Of a stretch of 64,000 nucleotides of DNA, positions 52,504 through 60,932 are shown one piece after another. Each line of letters begins with the position of its first letter. The first letter of the stretch is position 1. Source of the DNA: Roseomonas gilardii (GTDB lineage Bacteria > Pseudomonadota > Alphaproteobacteria > Acetobacterales > Acetobacteraceae); assembly GCF_001941945.1 (NCBI RefSeq), contig NZ_CP015585.1, forward strand, positions 1 to 64,000, in the 5' to 3' direction. Under the pieces are notes generated by a model that made no database searches, was not told the DNA's origin, and saw nothing but the letters and a program-made list of their open reading frames with translations. The translations under genes were made by a program, and so were the position numbers.

Positions 52504-52722
52504 ATGCCGCAGATCATTCTCGATGCTACGGCTGGGGACGTCTCGGCGGAACTCGCCCGGCGTGGCATCCCTGGGGGTGTCCGTGTGCATGTCGTGGTCG
52601 AGTTCACCGAGAACGAGACCCTTCCCATGGGTAGGATGGCTCAGGACGGCAAGGCGTTCGACTGGCTGCGGGATGAGCCCGACCTATATTCGGATGACGA
52701 CCTGGTGGAGACGCGGCGCTAG
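52504..52722 (+). CDS. antitoxin of a MazEF/PemIK-like pair
   Basis: 72 residues from the ATG at 52,504 (AGGAG upstream). MPQIILDATAGDVSAELARR and VRVHVVVEFTENETL give a beta-strand-rich N-terminus; an acidic C-terminus (DEPDLYSDDDLVETRR) is typical of toxin-binding tails. No defined antitoxin family was recognised; the call rests on its coupling to the toxin gene one base downstream. Confidence 0.7.
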   Translation: MPQIILDATAGDVSAELARRGIPGGVRVHVVVEFTENETLPMGRMAQDGKAFDWLRDEPDLYSDDDLVETRR

Positions 52723-53082
52723 GTGTTCGCTTTCGGCAGCATCGTTCTCACCCGCTTTCCTTTCACCGACCTGTCCGGCGACAAGCGGCGCCCGGCGCTG
52801 GTGGTCTCACGCGACAATGACCGGCGGACCGACCTCGTGGTCTGCTTCATCACCTCCGTGCCCCGCACCGGCCTCGATATGGCAGCGCTCGCGGCCAGTC
52901 CGGGGACCGGCTTAAAGATCCTGTCCGTGGTGCGCTTCGATAAGCTGGCAACGCTGGATCGCTCGGTCATCGCCGGCAAGCTGGGCGAGGCACCAGCGGA
53001 CTGGCTGGCGGAGCAGGCCCTGCTGTTCTTCGGGGTGTTCGGCTTCGGTCAGCCAACGGTCGCCAGAGAGCGCGCTCCATGA
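52723..53082 (+). CDS. MazF/PemK-type endoribonuclease toxin
   Basis: 119 residues from a GTG directly after the antitoxin stop (TAG-GTG). The opening FAFGSIVLTRFPFTDLSGDK and RRPALVVSRDND are the PemK/MazF pattern, and the later SVVRFDKLATLDRSVIAGK helix fits the family. Such toxins cut mRNA; coupling to the antitoxin controls dosage. Confidence 0.88.
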   Translation: MFAFGSIVLTRFPFTDLSGDKRRPALVVSRDNDRRTDLVVCFITSVPRTGLDMAALAASPGTGLKILSVVRFDKLATLDRSVIAGKLGEAPADWLAEQALLFFGVFGFGQPTVARERAP

Positions 53083-53394
53083 CCCAGCACGCGGCGACCA
53101 TTTCTCTTTCGATTCTACGACGCAGCCGGGCCCGCCATGGCTGGAAGCCTATCGACGCCTGAGCGCTATTTCCTCGGCGTGCTCATAAGCCGGGCACTGA
53201 GAGCGCTTTCGTTTCCTGCCCCCGATGAAGCCTTGGCGAGCATACCAACGCCAGCAGGCTGCGAGGAGGTTCTGGGGCATGGCAACTGCCCGGGACCACA
53301 AGGCTGAAGGGCGGCCGGATCTCATAAGGGTTTGGTGCAGCTTGATAGCATTTGATAGCATAGTGTCCGTGGCTGGATTGGGCAGAAGCACGAC
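53083..53394. other. 312-base gap before the FitAB pair
   Basis: No gene supported; the only structure seen is the tandem repeat at 53,342. The rest is GC-rich without motifs and probably holds the fitA promoter. Confidence 0.5.
53342..53361. repeat. tandem 10-bp direct repeat upstream of the FitA antitoxin
   Basis: TTGATAGCAT occurs twice back to back, ending 33 bases before the antitoxin start. One helical turn per unit fits binding of two antitoxin or toxin-antitoxin dimers on the same face of DNA. AT-rich, so it may also overlap the -10/-35 region. Confidence 0.6.
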
Positions 53395-53655
53395 ATGGCA
53401 AGCCTGTTGATCCGGAACGTCGACGAGGCGTTGCGGGAGCAGCTCAAGGCCCGCGCCCGCCGGCACCGGCGTTCTGTCGAGGAAGAGGCCCGCGAGCTTC
53501 TCCGCGCCGCCATGGCCCGGGACACCGCGGGCAGCGAGACCCTGCCCGCCATCGCCGAGCGCCTGTTCGGTGCCGAGCGGGGCTTTGACCTTGTTCTGCC
53601 GCCCCGCGGCACGGAGCGGGACCGCCCGCCGCTCTTCGGTGAGGACGAAGGGTGA
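53395..53655 (+). CDS. FitA-type ribbon-helix-helix antitoxin
   Basis: 86 residues. MASLLIRNVDEALREQLKAR and RSVEEEARELLRAAMARD match FitA/VapB ribbon-helix-helix antitoxins. The C-terminal half ends in an acidic GEDEG. Its stop overlaps the toxin's GTG start. Confidence 0.88.
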   Translation: MASLLIRNVDEALREQLKARARRHRRSVEEEARELLRAAMARDTAGSETLPAIAERLFGAERGFDLVLPPRGTERDRPPLFGEDEG

Positions 53656-54074
53656 TCCTGCTCGACACCGACGTCGTCTCGGAACTCATGCGGGCCAGCC
53701 CGGATGCGGCGGTGCGGCGCTTGCTCGCCGCCCAGCGCCTGGAAACCCTGTTCCTGCCCAGTCTGGTCGTGGCCGAAATCCGCTATGGGCTTGCGCGACT
53801 GCCGGAGGGGCAGCGCCGGGCCGGTCTCGAGAGCCTCTTCGAACGTTTCCTCGCCGAAGGGTTCGCGGACCGGATCCTGGTTCTCGATGCGAGCTGTGTC
53901 GCCCGTTATGCGCGGGCCCGCGCGGCGCGAGAGGCCGCGGGCCGGCCCATTGCTCTGGCCGATGCGCTGATCGGGGGGATGGCATTGGCCTATGGCGCGA
54001 CCCTCGCTACCCGGAACACGACCGATTTCGAAGGGCTGGGTGCCACGCTGGTGAACCCGTGGGAGGCCGCATGA
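53652..54074 (+). CDS. FitB-type PIN-domain toxin
   Basis: 140 residues from a GTG at 53,652. PIN residues: Asp5/Asp7 (MILLDTDVVS), Glu42 (VVAEIRYGLA), Asp104 (IALADALIGG) and Asp125 (RNTTDFEG). The stop overlaps the integrase ATG (ATGA), so toxin and integrase are translationally coupled. Confidence 0.9.
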   Translation: MILLDTDVVSELMRASPDAAVRRLLAAQRLETLFLPSLVVAEIRYGLARLPEGQRRAGLESLFERFLAEGFADRILVLDASCVARYARARAAREAAGRPIALADALIGGMALAYGATLATRNTTDFEGLGATLVNPWEAA

Positions 54075-55090
54075 CGGATCAGCCCTCTGATCTTCCCCTA
54101 TCGGTGCGGCGCCTGGTGCGGGAGCCGCTGCCGCCGGAGGCGCTGGCCGTGCTCACCGGTCCGGTTGGCGAGGCGGTGGCGGAGGCGGCGCGCTACGCCG
54201 GCCGGGCGCTGGCCGACAACACGAGGCGCGCCTATGCCGCCGACTGGGCCGACTTCGCCGCCTGGTGCGCCGCCGGCGGCGTGGCCGCGCTGCCGGCCCA
54301 GCCGGTGGTCGTCGCGGCCTATCTGGCGAGCCTGGCCCGCAAGCTCGGTCGCAGCGGGTTGCGCCGCCGCCTGGCGGCGATCGCCCATGAGCATCGCCGC
54401 CTGGGCCATCCCTGGCAGAGCCGGGACCCGGTGATCAACGCCACGCTGCGCGGCATCCTCGGCCAGCACGGCGCCGCCGCTCGCCCGGCCGCGGCGCTGA
54501 CCTCCACCGAGGTCAAGGCGTTGCTGGCCGCCTGCGGCAGCGACCTCCGTGGCCTGCGCGACCGGGCACTGTTCCTGATCGGCTTCGCCGGGGCGCTGCG
54601 GCGCTCCGAGCTGGTGGCGATCGACCACGAGCACCTGCGCTTCACGACGGAGGGGGTGGTGCTGTTCATCCCCCATTCCAAGCGCGACCAGGAGCGGGAG
54701 GGGGCCAGCATCGGCATCCCGCGCGGCCAGAACGTGCTGTCCTGTCCGGTGCGGGCGATGGAGGAATGGCTGCGCCGGGCGCGCATCGCCTATGGGCCGG
54801 TGTTCCGCCGCCTCTCGGCCGGTGGCCAGCTCGAGGGCCGGCTCACCGACCATGGCGTCTGGCGCATCCTGCGCCGGCGGGCGGAGCTGGCCCGGATCAC
54901 GGTGGACACGGCCGAGCGGCTGAGCCCGCACGGGCTGCGGGCGGGCTTCATCACCGAGGCCTATCTGAAGGGGGCGCTGGACGAGCAGGTGATGCACCAC
55001 GCCCGGCAGAAGAGCATCGCCACCACGCAGGGGTATCGCCGCCGGGCCCGCATCACCCGCGACAGCCCGGCCCGGCTGCTCGACCTGTAG
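54071..55090 (+). CDS. tyrosine recombinase/integrase
   Basis: 339 residues from the ATG at 54,071. An N-terminal SAM-like core-binding domain (NTRRAYAADWADFAAWCAAG) precedes the catalytic domain with Arg177 (GALRRSELVAI), His287-x-x-Arg290 (SPHGLRAGF), His310 and the nucleophile Tyr322 (ATTQGYRRRA). It has no arm-binding domain, so it looks XerC/D-like. It forms one transcriptional unit with FitAB upstream and the ScpA pair downstream. It could resolve dimers or integrate the element. Confidence 0.9.
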   Translation: MTDQPSDLPLSVRRLVREPLPPEALAVLTGPVGEAVAEAARYAGRALADNTRRAYAADWADFAAWCAAGGVAALPAQPVVVAAYLASLARKLGRSGLRRRLAAIAHEHRRLGHPWQSRDPVINATLRGILGQHGAAARPAAALTSTEVKALLAACGSDLRGLRDRALFLIGFAGALRRSELVAIDHEHLRFTTEGVVLFIPHSKRDQEREGASIGIPRGQNVLSCPVRAMEEWLRRARIAYGPVFRRLSAGGQLEGRLTDHGVWRILRRRAELARITVDTAERLSPHGLRAGFITEAYLKGALDEQVMHHARQKSIATTQGYRRRARITRDSPARLLDL

Positions 55091-55105
55091 GCGAGGGGTC
55101 TGGCC

Positions 55106-55741
55106 GTGCCGTCCGCCTCCGTGCCGGATGCCATTGCTGCCCCGGCCGGGGACGAGGCCCCGCTGGCGCCGGCGCACACCGACTGGCTGCGCAACAGGCT
55201 GCGGATCAGCGGTCCGGCGGCGCGGATGGCGGATTTCCGGGCGGCGGCGGCGGGACCCGGGGTGATCCCCTGGCAGCACGACCTGGAGCGGCTGCGCGAG
55301 GACTGGTTCCTGCAGCTGGCGGGGCCACCGGACGGGGAGCGGGCGATCAGCCTGGCCGGGGCGCGGATCCTGTCGCAGCGGCTGTGCGATGCGGTGGCGG
55401 TGCTGCAGCAGCGGGTGGTGGCGCGGAGGACCGGCGAGCGCAGCTGTCCCTTCGACCTGCAGCGGCTGCTGCCGGTGCCGGAGCGGCTGCTGGCGCTGGG
55501 TCCCGACGACCCGCAGGCCCGGGCCTGGCTCTGGGCGCACTGGGGCACGACCCGGGCGCTGCGGCACGTGCGGGAGGTGCCGGCCGGGCGCGACGGGCGG
55601 CAGCGGCGGATGGACGCGCTGGCGGTGGAGTTCTGGTCGGCGGACTGGTCGCCCTGGCAGGCGCTGCGGCGGCTGCGCCGGGTTTGGCCGGAGCTGACGC
55701 TGGAGCTGCGGCCGGATTATGCGGCGCCGGAGGATGGCTGA
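55106..55741 (+). CDS. conserved partner protein of the ScpA-like gene (copy 1)
   Basis: 211 residues from a GTG at 55,106. Not recognised. Features are HTDWLRNRLRISGPAARMAD near the start, a helical middle, LAVEFWSADWSPWQALRRLR and the ending LTLELRPDYAAPEDG. Its stop lies inside the ScpA start (ATGGCTGA), an overlap exactly repeated in the second, truncated copy at 60,783-60,932. That conserved coupling argues for a functional complex with ScpA. Confidence 0.7.
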   Translation: MPSASVPDAIAAPAGDEAPLAPAHTDWLRNRLRISGPAARMADFRAAAAGPGVIPWQHDLERLREDWFLQLAGPPDGERAISLAGARILSQRLCDAVAVLQQRVVARRTGERSCPFDLQRLLPVPERLLALGPDDPQARAWLWAHWGTTRALRHVREVPAGRDGRQRRMDALAVEFWSADWSPWQALRRLRRVWPELTLELRPDYAAPEDG

Positions 55742-56570
55742 GGTAGCGGTGGCCTGGGAGTATCCGGCGGGGCAGGGCAGGGAGGCCGCGCCCCATCCCG
55801 GTGGCCCGCCGGTGCTCAGCCTGGAGGGCTTCGAGGGACCGCTCGACTTCCTCCTGGAGATGGTGCGCCAGCAGAAGCTGCGACTGGGGCAGCTGTCGAT
55901 CGTGCCCCTCGCCGAGCAGTTCGTGGCCGCACTGGAGGCAAGCCGCGGCCAGGTGCCGCTGGAGCGGCAGGCGGACTGGCTGGTGATGGCGAGCGAGTTG
56001 GTGCGGCTGAAGGCACAGGCGCTGCTGCCGCCGGTGCCGGAGGCCGCGGGCGAGACCCAGGGTGAGGCCGGGGAGGAGGCGGCGCGGCAGCTGCGGCGCT
56101 GGGAGGAGCAGACGGCGATCCGGGCGGCGGCGGCGTGGCTCGCGGCGCGGCCACAGCGGGGCATCGACGTGCTGGGCCGGGGCAGCGGGGCAGGGCAGGC
56201 GGAGAGGGATCTGCCGCCGCGGGCGGCGATGGTGGTGGCCTTCCTGGAGGCGACGCTGCTCATGCTGGAGGGGCAGGGCCAGGGCTCGGCGCCTGGGGAC
56301 ATCGCGCGGGTCTACCGCCCCGTGGCGCCGGATGTCTGGACCCTGCCGGACGCCCTGGCATGGCTGCGCCAGGCGCTGGAGGAGCAGCCAGGCGAGGTGG
56401 ATCTGCTCGGCGTCGGAGCCGAGCGGACGCCCGCCCCGGCAACGCCGCTGCGGCAGCGATCCGCCGTGGCGAACACCTTCCTGGCCGGGCTGGAACTCGC
56501 CCGGCAACGCGTGGTGAGCCTGCAGCAGGACAGCGCATTCGGGGGCATCCGGGTCCAGGCGGTGCCATAG
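55734..56570 (+). CDS. ScpA-like kleisin (segregation and condensation), copy 1
   Basis: 278 residues. The ScpA N-terminal signature is clear: LSLEGFEGPLDFLLEMVRQQ and LRLGQLSIVPLAEQF, then QADWLVMASELVRLKAQALL, the region that binds the SMC neck. The C-terminal winged-helix-like part (LRQRSAVANTFLAGLELARQ, ending LQQDSAFGGIRVQ) contacts the SMC head in ScpA. Chromosomal ScpA joins SMC and ScpB to organise DNA; here neither SMC nor ScpB is in the window. It may redirect host SMC to the mobile element. Confidence 0.85.
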   Translation: MAEVAVAWEYPAGQGREAAPHPGGPPVLSLEGFEGPLDFLLEMVRQQKLRLGQLSIVPLAEQFVAALEASRGQVPLERQADWLVMASELVRLKAQALLPPVPEAAGETQGEAGEEAARQLRRWEEQTAIRAAAAWLAARPQRGIDVLGRGSGAGQAERDLPPRAAMVVAFLEATLLMLEGQGQGSAPGDIARVYRPVAPDVWTLPDALAWLRQALEEQPGEVDLLGVGAERTPAPATPLRQRSAVANTFLAGLELARQRVVSLQQDSAFGGIRVQAVP

Positions 56571-56769
56571 CGGTGGATGCCGGCAGGTGGCCGAAGCGTT
56601 GCTGTGCACCCGAAAGAGGGGTGACATCGCCCGCCGGACGTCCCACCTCGGACAGGGCGGAGTGCGCACCCGATAACCAACCAATCCGGACTTTCAGGAG
56701 CGGTCCACCCGTGCACTCCGCAAGAACCATCGACGAAGAGAACACAATGGCCTTCAATCACCATCCAAC

Positions 56770-57011
56770 GTGGAAGCCACGTCATTGCACCTGACACCTG
56801 AGCACAAGGTGACGCTGCAGGCCTGTGGCTACCAGGTGCTTGCGGCTACGCCCGAGCAATTGCAGCGCCTGACGCAGCAGCGACGCGTGTTCGCGTCATG
56901 CGGCGGCAGTGTCGTGGTGCGGCGCGCGGACGGGTTCCTGGAGACCCACGCAACGCTGGCGGCGATGCTGGAGCAGCATGCGCAGGCGCGGGATCTGGTG
57001 ATGGATGCCGG
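56770..57011 (+). pseudogene. small ORF cut by the tni transposon
   Basis: Reads HLTPEHKVTLQACGYQVLAA and RRVFASCGGSVVVRRADGFL from a GTG at 56,770, with no strong ribosome site. The frame crosses the transposon end at 57,012 and stops at 57,039, so the natural C-terminus is lost. Whether it was ever a gene is uncertain. Confidence 0.35.
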
Positions 57012-57037
57012 TGTCAGGCTTCCGAATATCGTAGAGT
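57012..57037. repeat. left terminal inverted repeat of the tni transposon
   Basis: 26 bases starting TGTC and containing ATCGTAGA, matching the right end as described under the element. A weaker related site (TTCCTCATTAAGTAGAAAT) is at 57,098. Confidence 0.7.
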
Positions 57038-57136
57038 GAGAAATTAGTCCAATCAGACACTTACATACACAGATTGTTCTTGCTTGCCGCCGGCTCTTCC
57101 TCATTAAGTAGAAATGTTCTGAGACAGGGATGAACA

Positions 57137-58778
57137 GTGGGTAGGGTTGAACTCCATACCCTTGGTGACGAGGCTTGGCTGCTCGGGGAGGAGCGGCGCC
57201 GAGTTCTCATTGAGCTCGCATCTTGCGAGCGGACATCGACGGCTGCGATCCGTGCCGCAGCTCGGCAACTCGGCATCAACCAAGCCTATTGTTACCGCCT
57301 GTTGCGGCGCCTCAGGGCGGATCCAACTGTGACGGCACTCCTTCCGCGCCCACGTGGCAGGGCGCGAGGAGCCCGGCTGCTCAGCCCAGATGTTGAGACC
57401 ATCATCGAGGCGACTATCGACGACTTCTATCTCCAACGGAGTTGCCCTTCGGCGTCGGAGCTGCTGCGCGAAGTGGAACGGCGTTGCGCGGCAAGGTCAC
57501 TGGGCGCTCCAAGCTACAAGGCTATTTCGCAGCGCCTCGCAGCCCTTGACCCTCGCGAGGTGCTCCGCCGCCGCAAGGGCGCTCGGCACGCACGCCGAAA
57601 GCTGGGCCGGATCGTCGGCCATCTCACGGAGGAGCAGCCACTCGGGCTGGTGCAGGTCGACCACACCCTGGCCGACATCATGGTGGTGTCGGCCATCGAC
57701 CGCCGGCCGCTGGACCGCCCTTGGCTCACCCTGGCCATCGACGTCGCCACTCGCGTGGTCACCGGCTTCCACCTCAGCTTGGAGCGCCCCTCAGCTCTGG
57801 GCGTCGCCCTGGCCCTCACATGCCGTGCTGCCCAAGGAGGACCACCTGCGGCAGCACGGGGTGGATCTGCCCTGGCCGGTGTCGGGCCTGCCACAGCGCC
57901 TGCACCTGGACAATGCCAAGGAGTTTCGCTCCGGTGCGCTACGCCGAGGGACGGCCCAGTACGGCATCGAAGTACGCTACCGCCCGCCGGCCACGCCGCA
58001 CTGGGGTGGTCACATCGAGCGGCTGATCGGCACGATGATGGGCGCGCTGCGGATCCTGCCTGGAGCCACTGGACGCAGCGTGGCCGAACGGGACCGCGAC
58101 CCGGCCGCCGCGGCCGCTATGACCCTCTACGAGTTGGAGACATGGCTGCTTCACCAGATCGTCGGCGTCTACCATCACAGCGTTCATCGTAGTCTGGGTA
58201 AGTCGCCGATCAGCGCTTGGAACGACGCCGTGGCCGGCTTGCCAGCGCCGCACCGGCACCCCTCCGACCTTGATCGGTTCCTGCTGGACTTCCTGCCCTT
58301 CCGCGAGCGCACGATTCAGCGGAACGGCATCTCGCTGTTCAACATCACCTATTCTGACGGCGTGCTCTCGACCTTTCCTGCTCGGCAGCGGCAGAAGTTC
58401 ATCGTCCGCTACGATCCGCGCGACATGTCGCGGGTCTACCTGCGCGATGAGGAGGGGCAGTACTGGCCCATTCCCTACAGCGATCGGCGACTGCCGCCGG
58501 TGAGCCTGGCGGAACTCCAGGCCGCCTCGCGGCAACTCGCCGCGGCTGGGGAGCGCCATGTCACCCAGCGGCAGGTCTTCGCCTCGATCGAGCAGCAGCG
58601 GGAGATCGTCGCCAGGGCCGATGCGCAGAGCAAGCGCCTGCGCCGCGAGCGGGAGCGACTGAACCGAATACCACGGGACCGGACATCAGGGAGCGGTGCG
58701 GAACCGCCATCATCGCTGCCACCGGAGGAGCAGGAGGGCCCGGTCCTGCCCTATCCGATTGAGGACTGGTCGCGGTGA
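57137..58778 (+). pseudogene. tniA: TniA/TnsB-type transposase, frameshifted
   Basis: The first frame starts at a GTG (57,137) and reads through LGRIVGHLTEEQPLGLVQVD, whose last residue is the first catalytic Asp. Family sequence then jumps to another frame at HAVLPKEDHLRQHGVDLPWP, with the second Asp in RLHLDNAKEF and Glu in PHWGGHIERLIGTMMGA, and ends PYPIEDWSR. The break is near 57,818; two missing bases (or one extra) explain it. The DDE transposase makes the strand-transfer cuts at the ends. Unless the break is an error, the element cannot move by itself. Confidence 0.88.
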
Positions 58779-59680
58779 GCAACCTCGGGCACCTCGACCC
58801 GGCCTGCCGAGCGGTGGCTGAGCTGCCGGACGAGGAGCGCATCCAGTGGATCCGGGCCGAGCGCTGGATCAGCCACCCCGCTGCCGAAACGGCGCTGGCC
58901 GCTATGGACGAGCTGCTGACCTACCCGCCGCGCAACCGCATGCCCTGCCTGCTGATCCATGGCCGCACCGGCATGGGCAAGACCATGATCCTGCGCAAGT
59001 TCAGCCGCGATCATCCGCGGGTGGTCGATCCGCATCTCGGGCTGGCGCGGATCCCGGTCGTGCTGATGCAGCTGCCGCCTGAGCCCTCCGAGGTGCCGTT
59101 CTACGAGGAACTGCTTGGTGCGCTGGGCCTGCCGCTGATCGGCGAGGTCAGCCGCACCCGGGCGCGCCGCATGGCCCGCGACGCGTTGCGCATCGTCGGC
59201 GCCCGCATCCTGGTGATCGACGAGATCCATGCCCTGCTGGTGGGCGGCGACCGGCAGCAACGCATCTTCCTCAACGTCATCCGACTGCTCGCCAACGAGT
59301 TGGAGATGCCGCTGGTCTGCGCCGGCACACCCGAGGCCCGGCGTGCCCTGCTGACCGACGGTGGCTTGGCCGACCGGTTCGAGGCCGTCGAACTGCCGCG
59401 CTGGCGCGATACCATGGCGTTCCGGCGCCTGCTGGCCAGCTACGGGACCTTGTTGCCGCTGCGGCAGTCTTCCGAACTCGATCAAGGCAAGGTCCGTACC
59501 GCCATCCTGGCACAGACCGAGGGCATCACCGTGCGCATCGCGCGGTTGCTGGAGCGGCTGGCGGTCGAGGCGATCCGCAATGGCAGCGAGCGCATCACCC
59601 TGGGCAGCGTGGACGGCCTGCCGGTGCGGGCGCCACTGCTGTCGATGGAACATCGGCGGCGGGCAGATACCTCGCCATGA
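58775..59680 (+). CDS. tniB: TniB/TnsC-type AAA+ transposition regulator
   Basis: 301 residues from a GTG overlapping the tniA stop (GTGA). Walker A is LIHGRTGMGKTMIL, Walker B RILVIDEIHALLV, with a sensor-like LVCAGTPEARRAL. TniB loads on target DNA and passes the signal from TniQ to TniA. Intact. Confidence 0.92.
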   Translation: MSNLGHLDPACRAVAELPDEERIQWIRAERWISHPAAETALAAMDELLTYPPRNRMPCLLIHGRTGMGKTMILRKFSRDHPRVVDPHLGLARIPVVLMQLPPEPSEVPFYEELLGALGLPLIGEVSRTRARRMARDALRIVGARILVIDEIHALLVGGDRQQRIFLNVIRLLANELEMPLVCAGTPEARRALLTDGGLADRFEAVELPRWRDTMAFRRLLASYGTLLPLRQSSELDQGKVRTAILAQTEGITVRIARLLERLAVEAIRNGSERITLGSVDGLPVRAPLLSMEHRRRADTSP

Positions 59681-60717
59681 AGCCAGGACAGGGGGAGAGG
59701 TCGCGCCTCAACCTGCTGGTCGTGCCGCCGCCGCAGGAGGACGAGTTGATCTCCTCCTGGTTGAGCCGGGTGGCCGATTTCCACGGCCAGCCGCTACAGC
59801 GGTTGCTGCGCGAGATCGGCGGCGCGCGAGACTTCGTGGCCACGGTTGCGCTGGATGTGGGGCGACCTCGCAACCTCCTCCGGCCGGCCGCCGCTGTCCT
59901 TGGGATCGACGTGGCGCAACTCGCGCGGCAGACCCTCCTTGCGACATATCCCTGGGCCGTGCGTCTGCTGGCGGGCGCGCCGGTCCAGAGCCATGATCTG
60001 CGCTATGCTGCCTGTGCTCATTGCCAGGAAGAACAGCGGCTCTCTTGCGGCGTGATGTGGCTGCGGCGCGCTTGGGTTCTGGCACCCCGAACGGTCTGCG
60101 CCGTTCATCACCTGCCGCTGGAAGAGGTGAACACCGGCGACATCGCTCATCCGGTCTGGGCCCGCTATGCCGGGCGTAACAGGAAGATAAGCTTGTCGAC
60201 CTATATCGCCGTAAAGCCGTGGCAGGACGTTCGATCGGGAGCGCCGACGTCAGCTCCGACTGACGTCGACCACACGGGCATGACAACACGGCTGCGCCGG
60301 GAGATTGCTCTGGTCGAGGAAGCGCTCCTGAACTTGGCAGCGTCGAGGAAGCGAGCACGGGCAGGAAAGGGGCAGGGCAGGGCTGTCATCGTGCGGGATC
60401 TGCTCTGGGCATTTACACGGGCTGATCGGCACGCTCCGGATCGCCTCCTCTATGAAGCATGTGCGTCGGAATACCTGGACCGGTACTGCTTCATGTCACG
60501 GCGACGTCGGGCGGGTCCGGCCGACTTTGCGCGGCTTTCGCTGGAAAGTCGGCACGCCATGATCGCCACGGCGACGGTGCTCACTGGCGAGCCGATCCTG
60601 CGACGGAGATTTCTTCATCCGCCTGGTTGCTTGCGCGACGACATGGCCCTCATCCACCACCATCTGACCGATGCCGACCGGGATGAGTGGCGACAACGGA
60701 GGCGAGATCACGACTAA
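59677..60717 (+). CDS. tniQ: TniQ/TnsD-type target-selection protein
   Basis: 346 residues from the ATG at 59,677, overlapping tniB. The TniQ N-terminus is DELISSWLSRVADFHGQPLQ, with a zinc-site candidate AACAHCQEEQ and later VCAVHHLPLE. The C-terminal half (about 170-346) has no target-recognition domain I can name. It probably chooses where the transposon inserts. No Cas gene or CRISPR array is next to it. Confidence 0.85.
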   Translation: MKPGQGERSRLNLLVVPPPQEDELISSWLSRVADFHGQPLQRLLREIGGARDFVATVALDVGRPRNLLRPAAAVLGIDVAQLARQTLLATYPWAVRLLAGAPVQSHDLRYAACAHCQEEQRLSCGVMWLRRAWVLAPRTVCAVHHLPLEEVNTGDIAHPVWARYAGRNRKISLSTYIAVKPWQDVRSGAPTSAPTDVDHTGMTTRLRREIALVEEALLNLAASRKRARAGKGQGRAVIVRDLLWAFTRADRHAPDRLLYEACASEYLDRYCFMSRRRRAGPADFARLSLESRHAMIATATVLTGEPILRRRFLHPPGCLRDDMALIHHHLTDADRDEWRQRRRDHD

Positions 60718-60756
60718 ATTCTACGGTTTAAGGACGAAAGCTCGCCGCTCCCGCAG

Positions 60757-60782
60757 ATTCTACGATTTAAAGAAGAACGACA
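60757..60782. repeat. right terminal inverted repeat of the tni transposon
   Basis: Ends in CGACA; the ATTCTACGATTTAAAGAAGAA part repeats at 60,718 with three differences, overlapping the tniQ stop. Tandem sites of this kind bind the TniA/TnsB transposase. Confidence 0.78.
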
Positions 60783-60932
60783 CCAGCCCTGAGCTTTGAT
60801 CTGCGGCCGGACTACGCGGACGGCGAGGCCGATGAGCCCGCGAGCGGACCCTTCCCGCACAAGCAGGGCATTCGGGACAAGAAGGACAACCGGGACAAAC
60901 CGGCCCGTTCGGCCAGGGCGCGCCGTGGCTGA
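60783..60932 (+). pseudogene. 3' remnant of a second ScpA-partner gene
   Basis: The frame LSFDLRPDYADGEADEPASG matches the end of the protein at 55,106 (LTLELRPDYAAPEDG) and continues in a charged tail to a TGA at 60,930. Its 5' part is removed at the transposon end (60,782). The stop overlaps the second ScpA start as GTGGCTGA, just as in copy 1. Confidence 0.8.

Larger units (their letters stand above)
57012..60782 (+). mobile_element. cargo-free tniA-tniB-tniQ transposon (Tn5053/Tn7-related)
   Basis: The left end starts TGTCAGGCTTCCGAATATCG and the right end, on the other strand, TGTCGTTCTTCTTTAAATCG: 18 of the first 26 positions match, beginning with TGTC. The right end has a second internal copy of the 21-base motif (60,718-60,738). 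Three transposition genes fill the 3.77 kb. Flanks GCCGG and CCAGC do not match, so no 5-bp duplication is seen. It may have moved with deletion of one flank. Confidence 0.8.

Noticed and set aside
57012-60782. Possible CRISPR-associated transposon, because TniQ is present
   Set aside because: No cas gene and no repeat-spacer array were found inside or next to the element; the set is tniABQ only.
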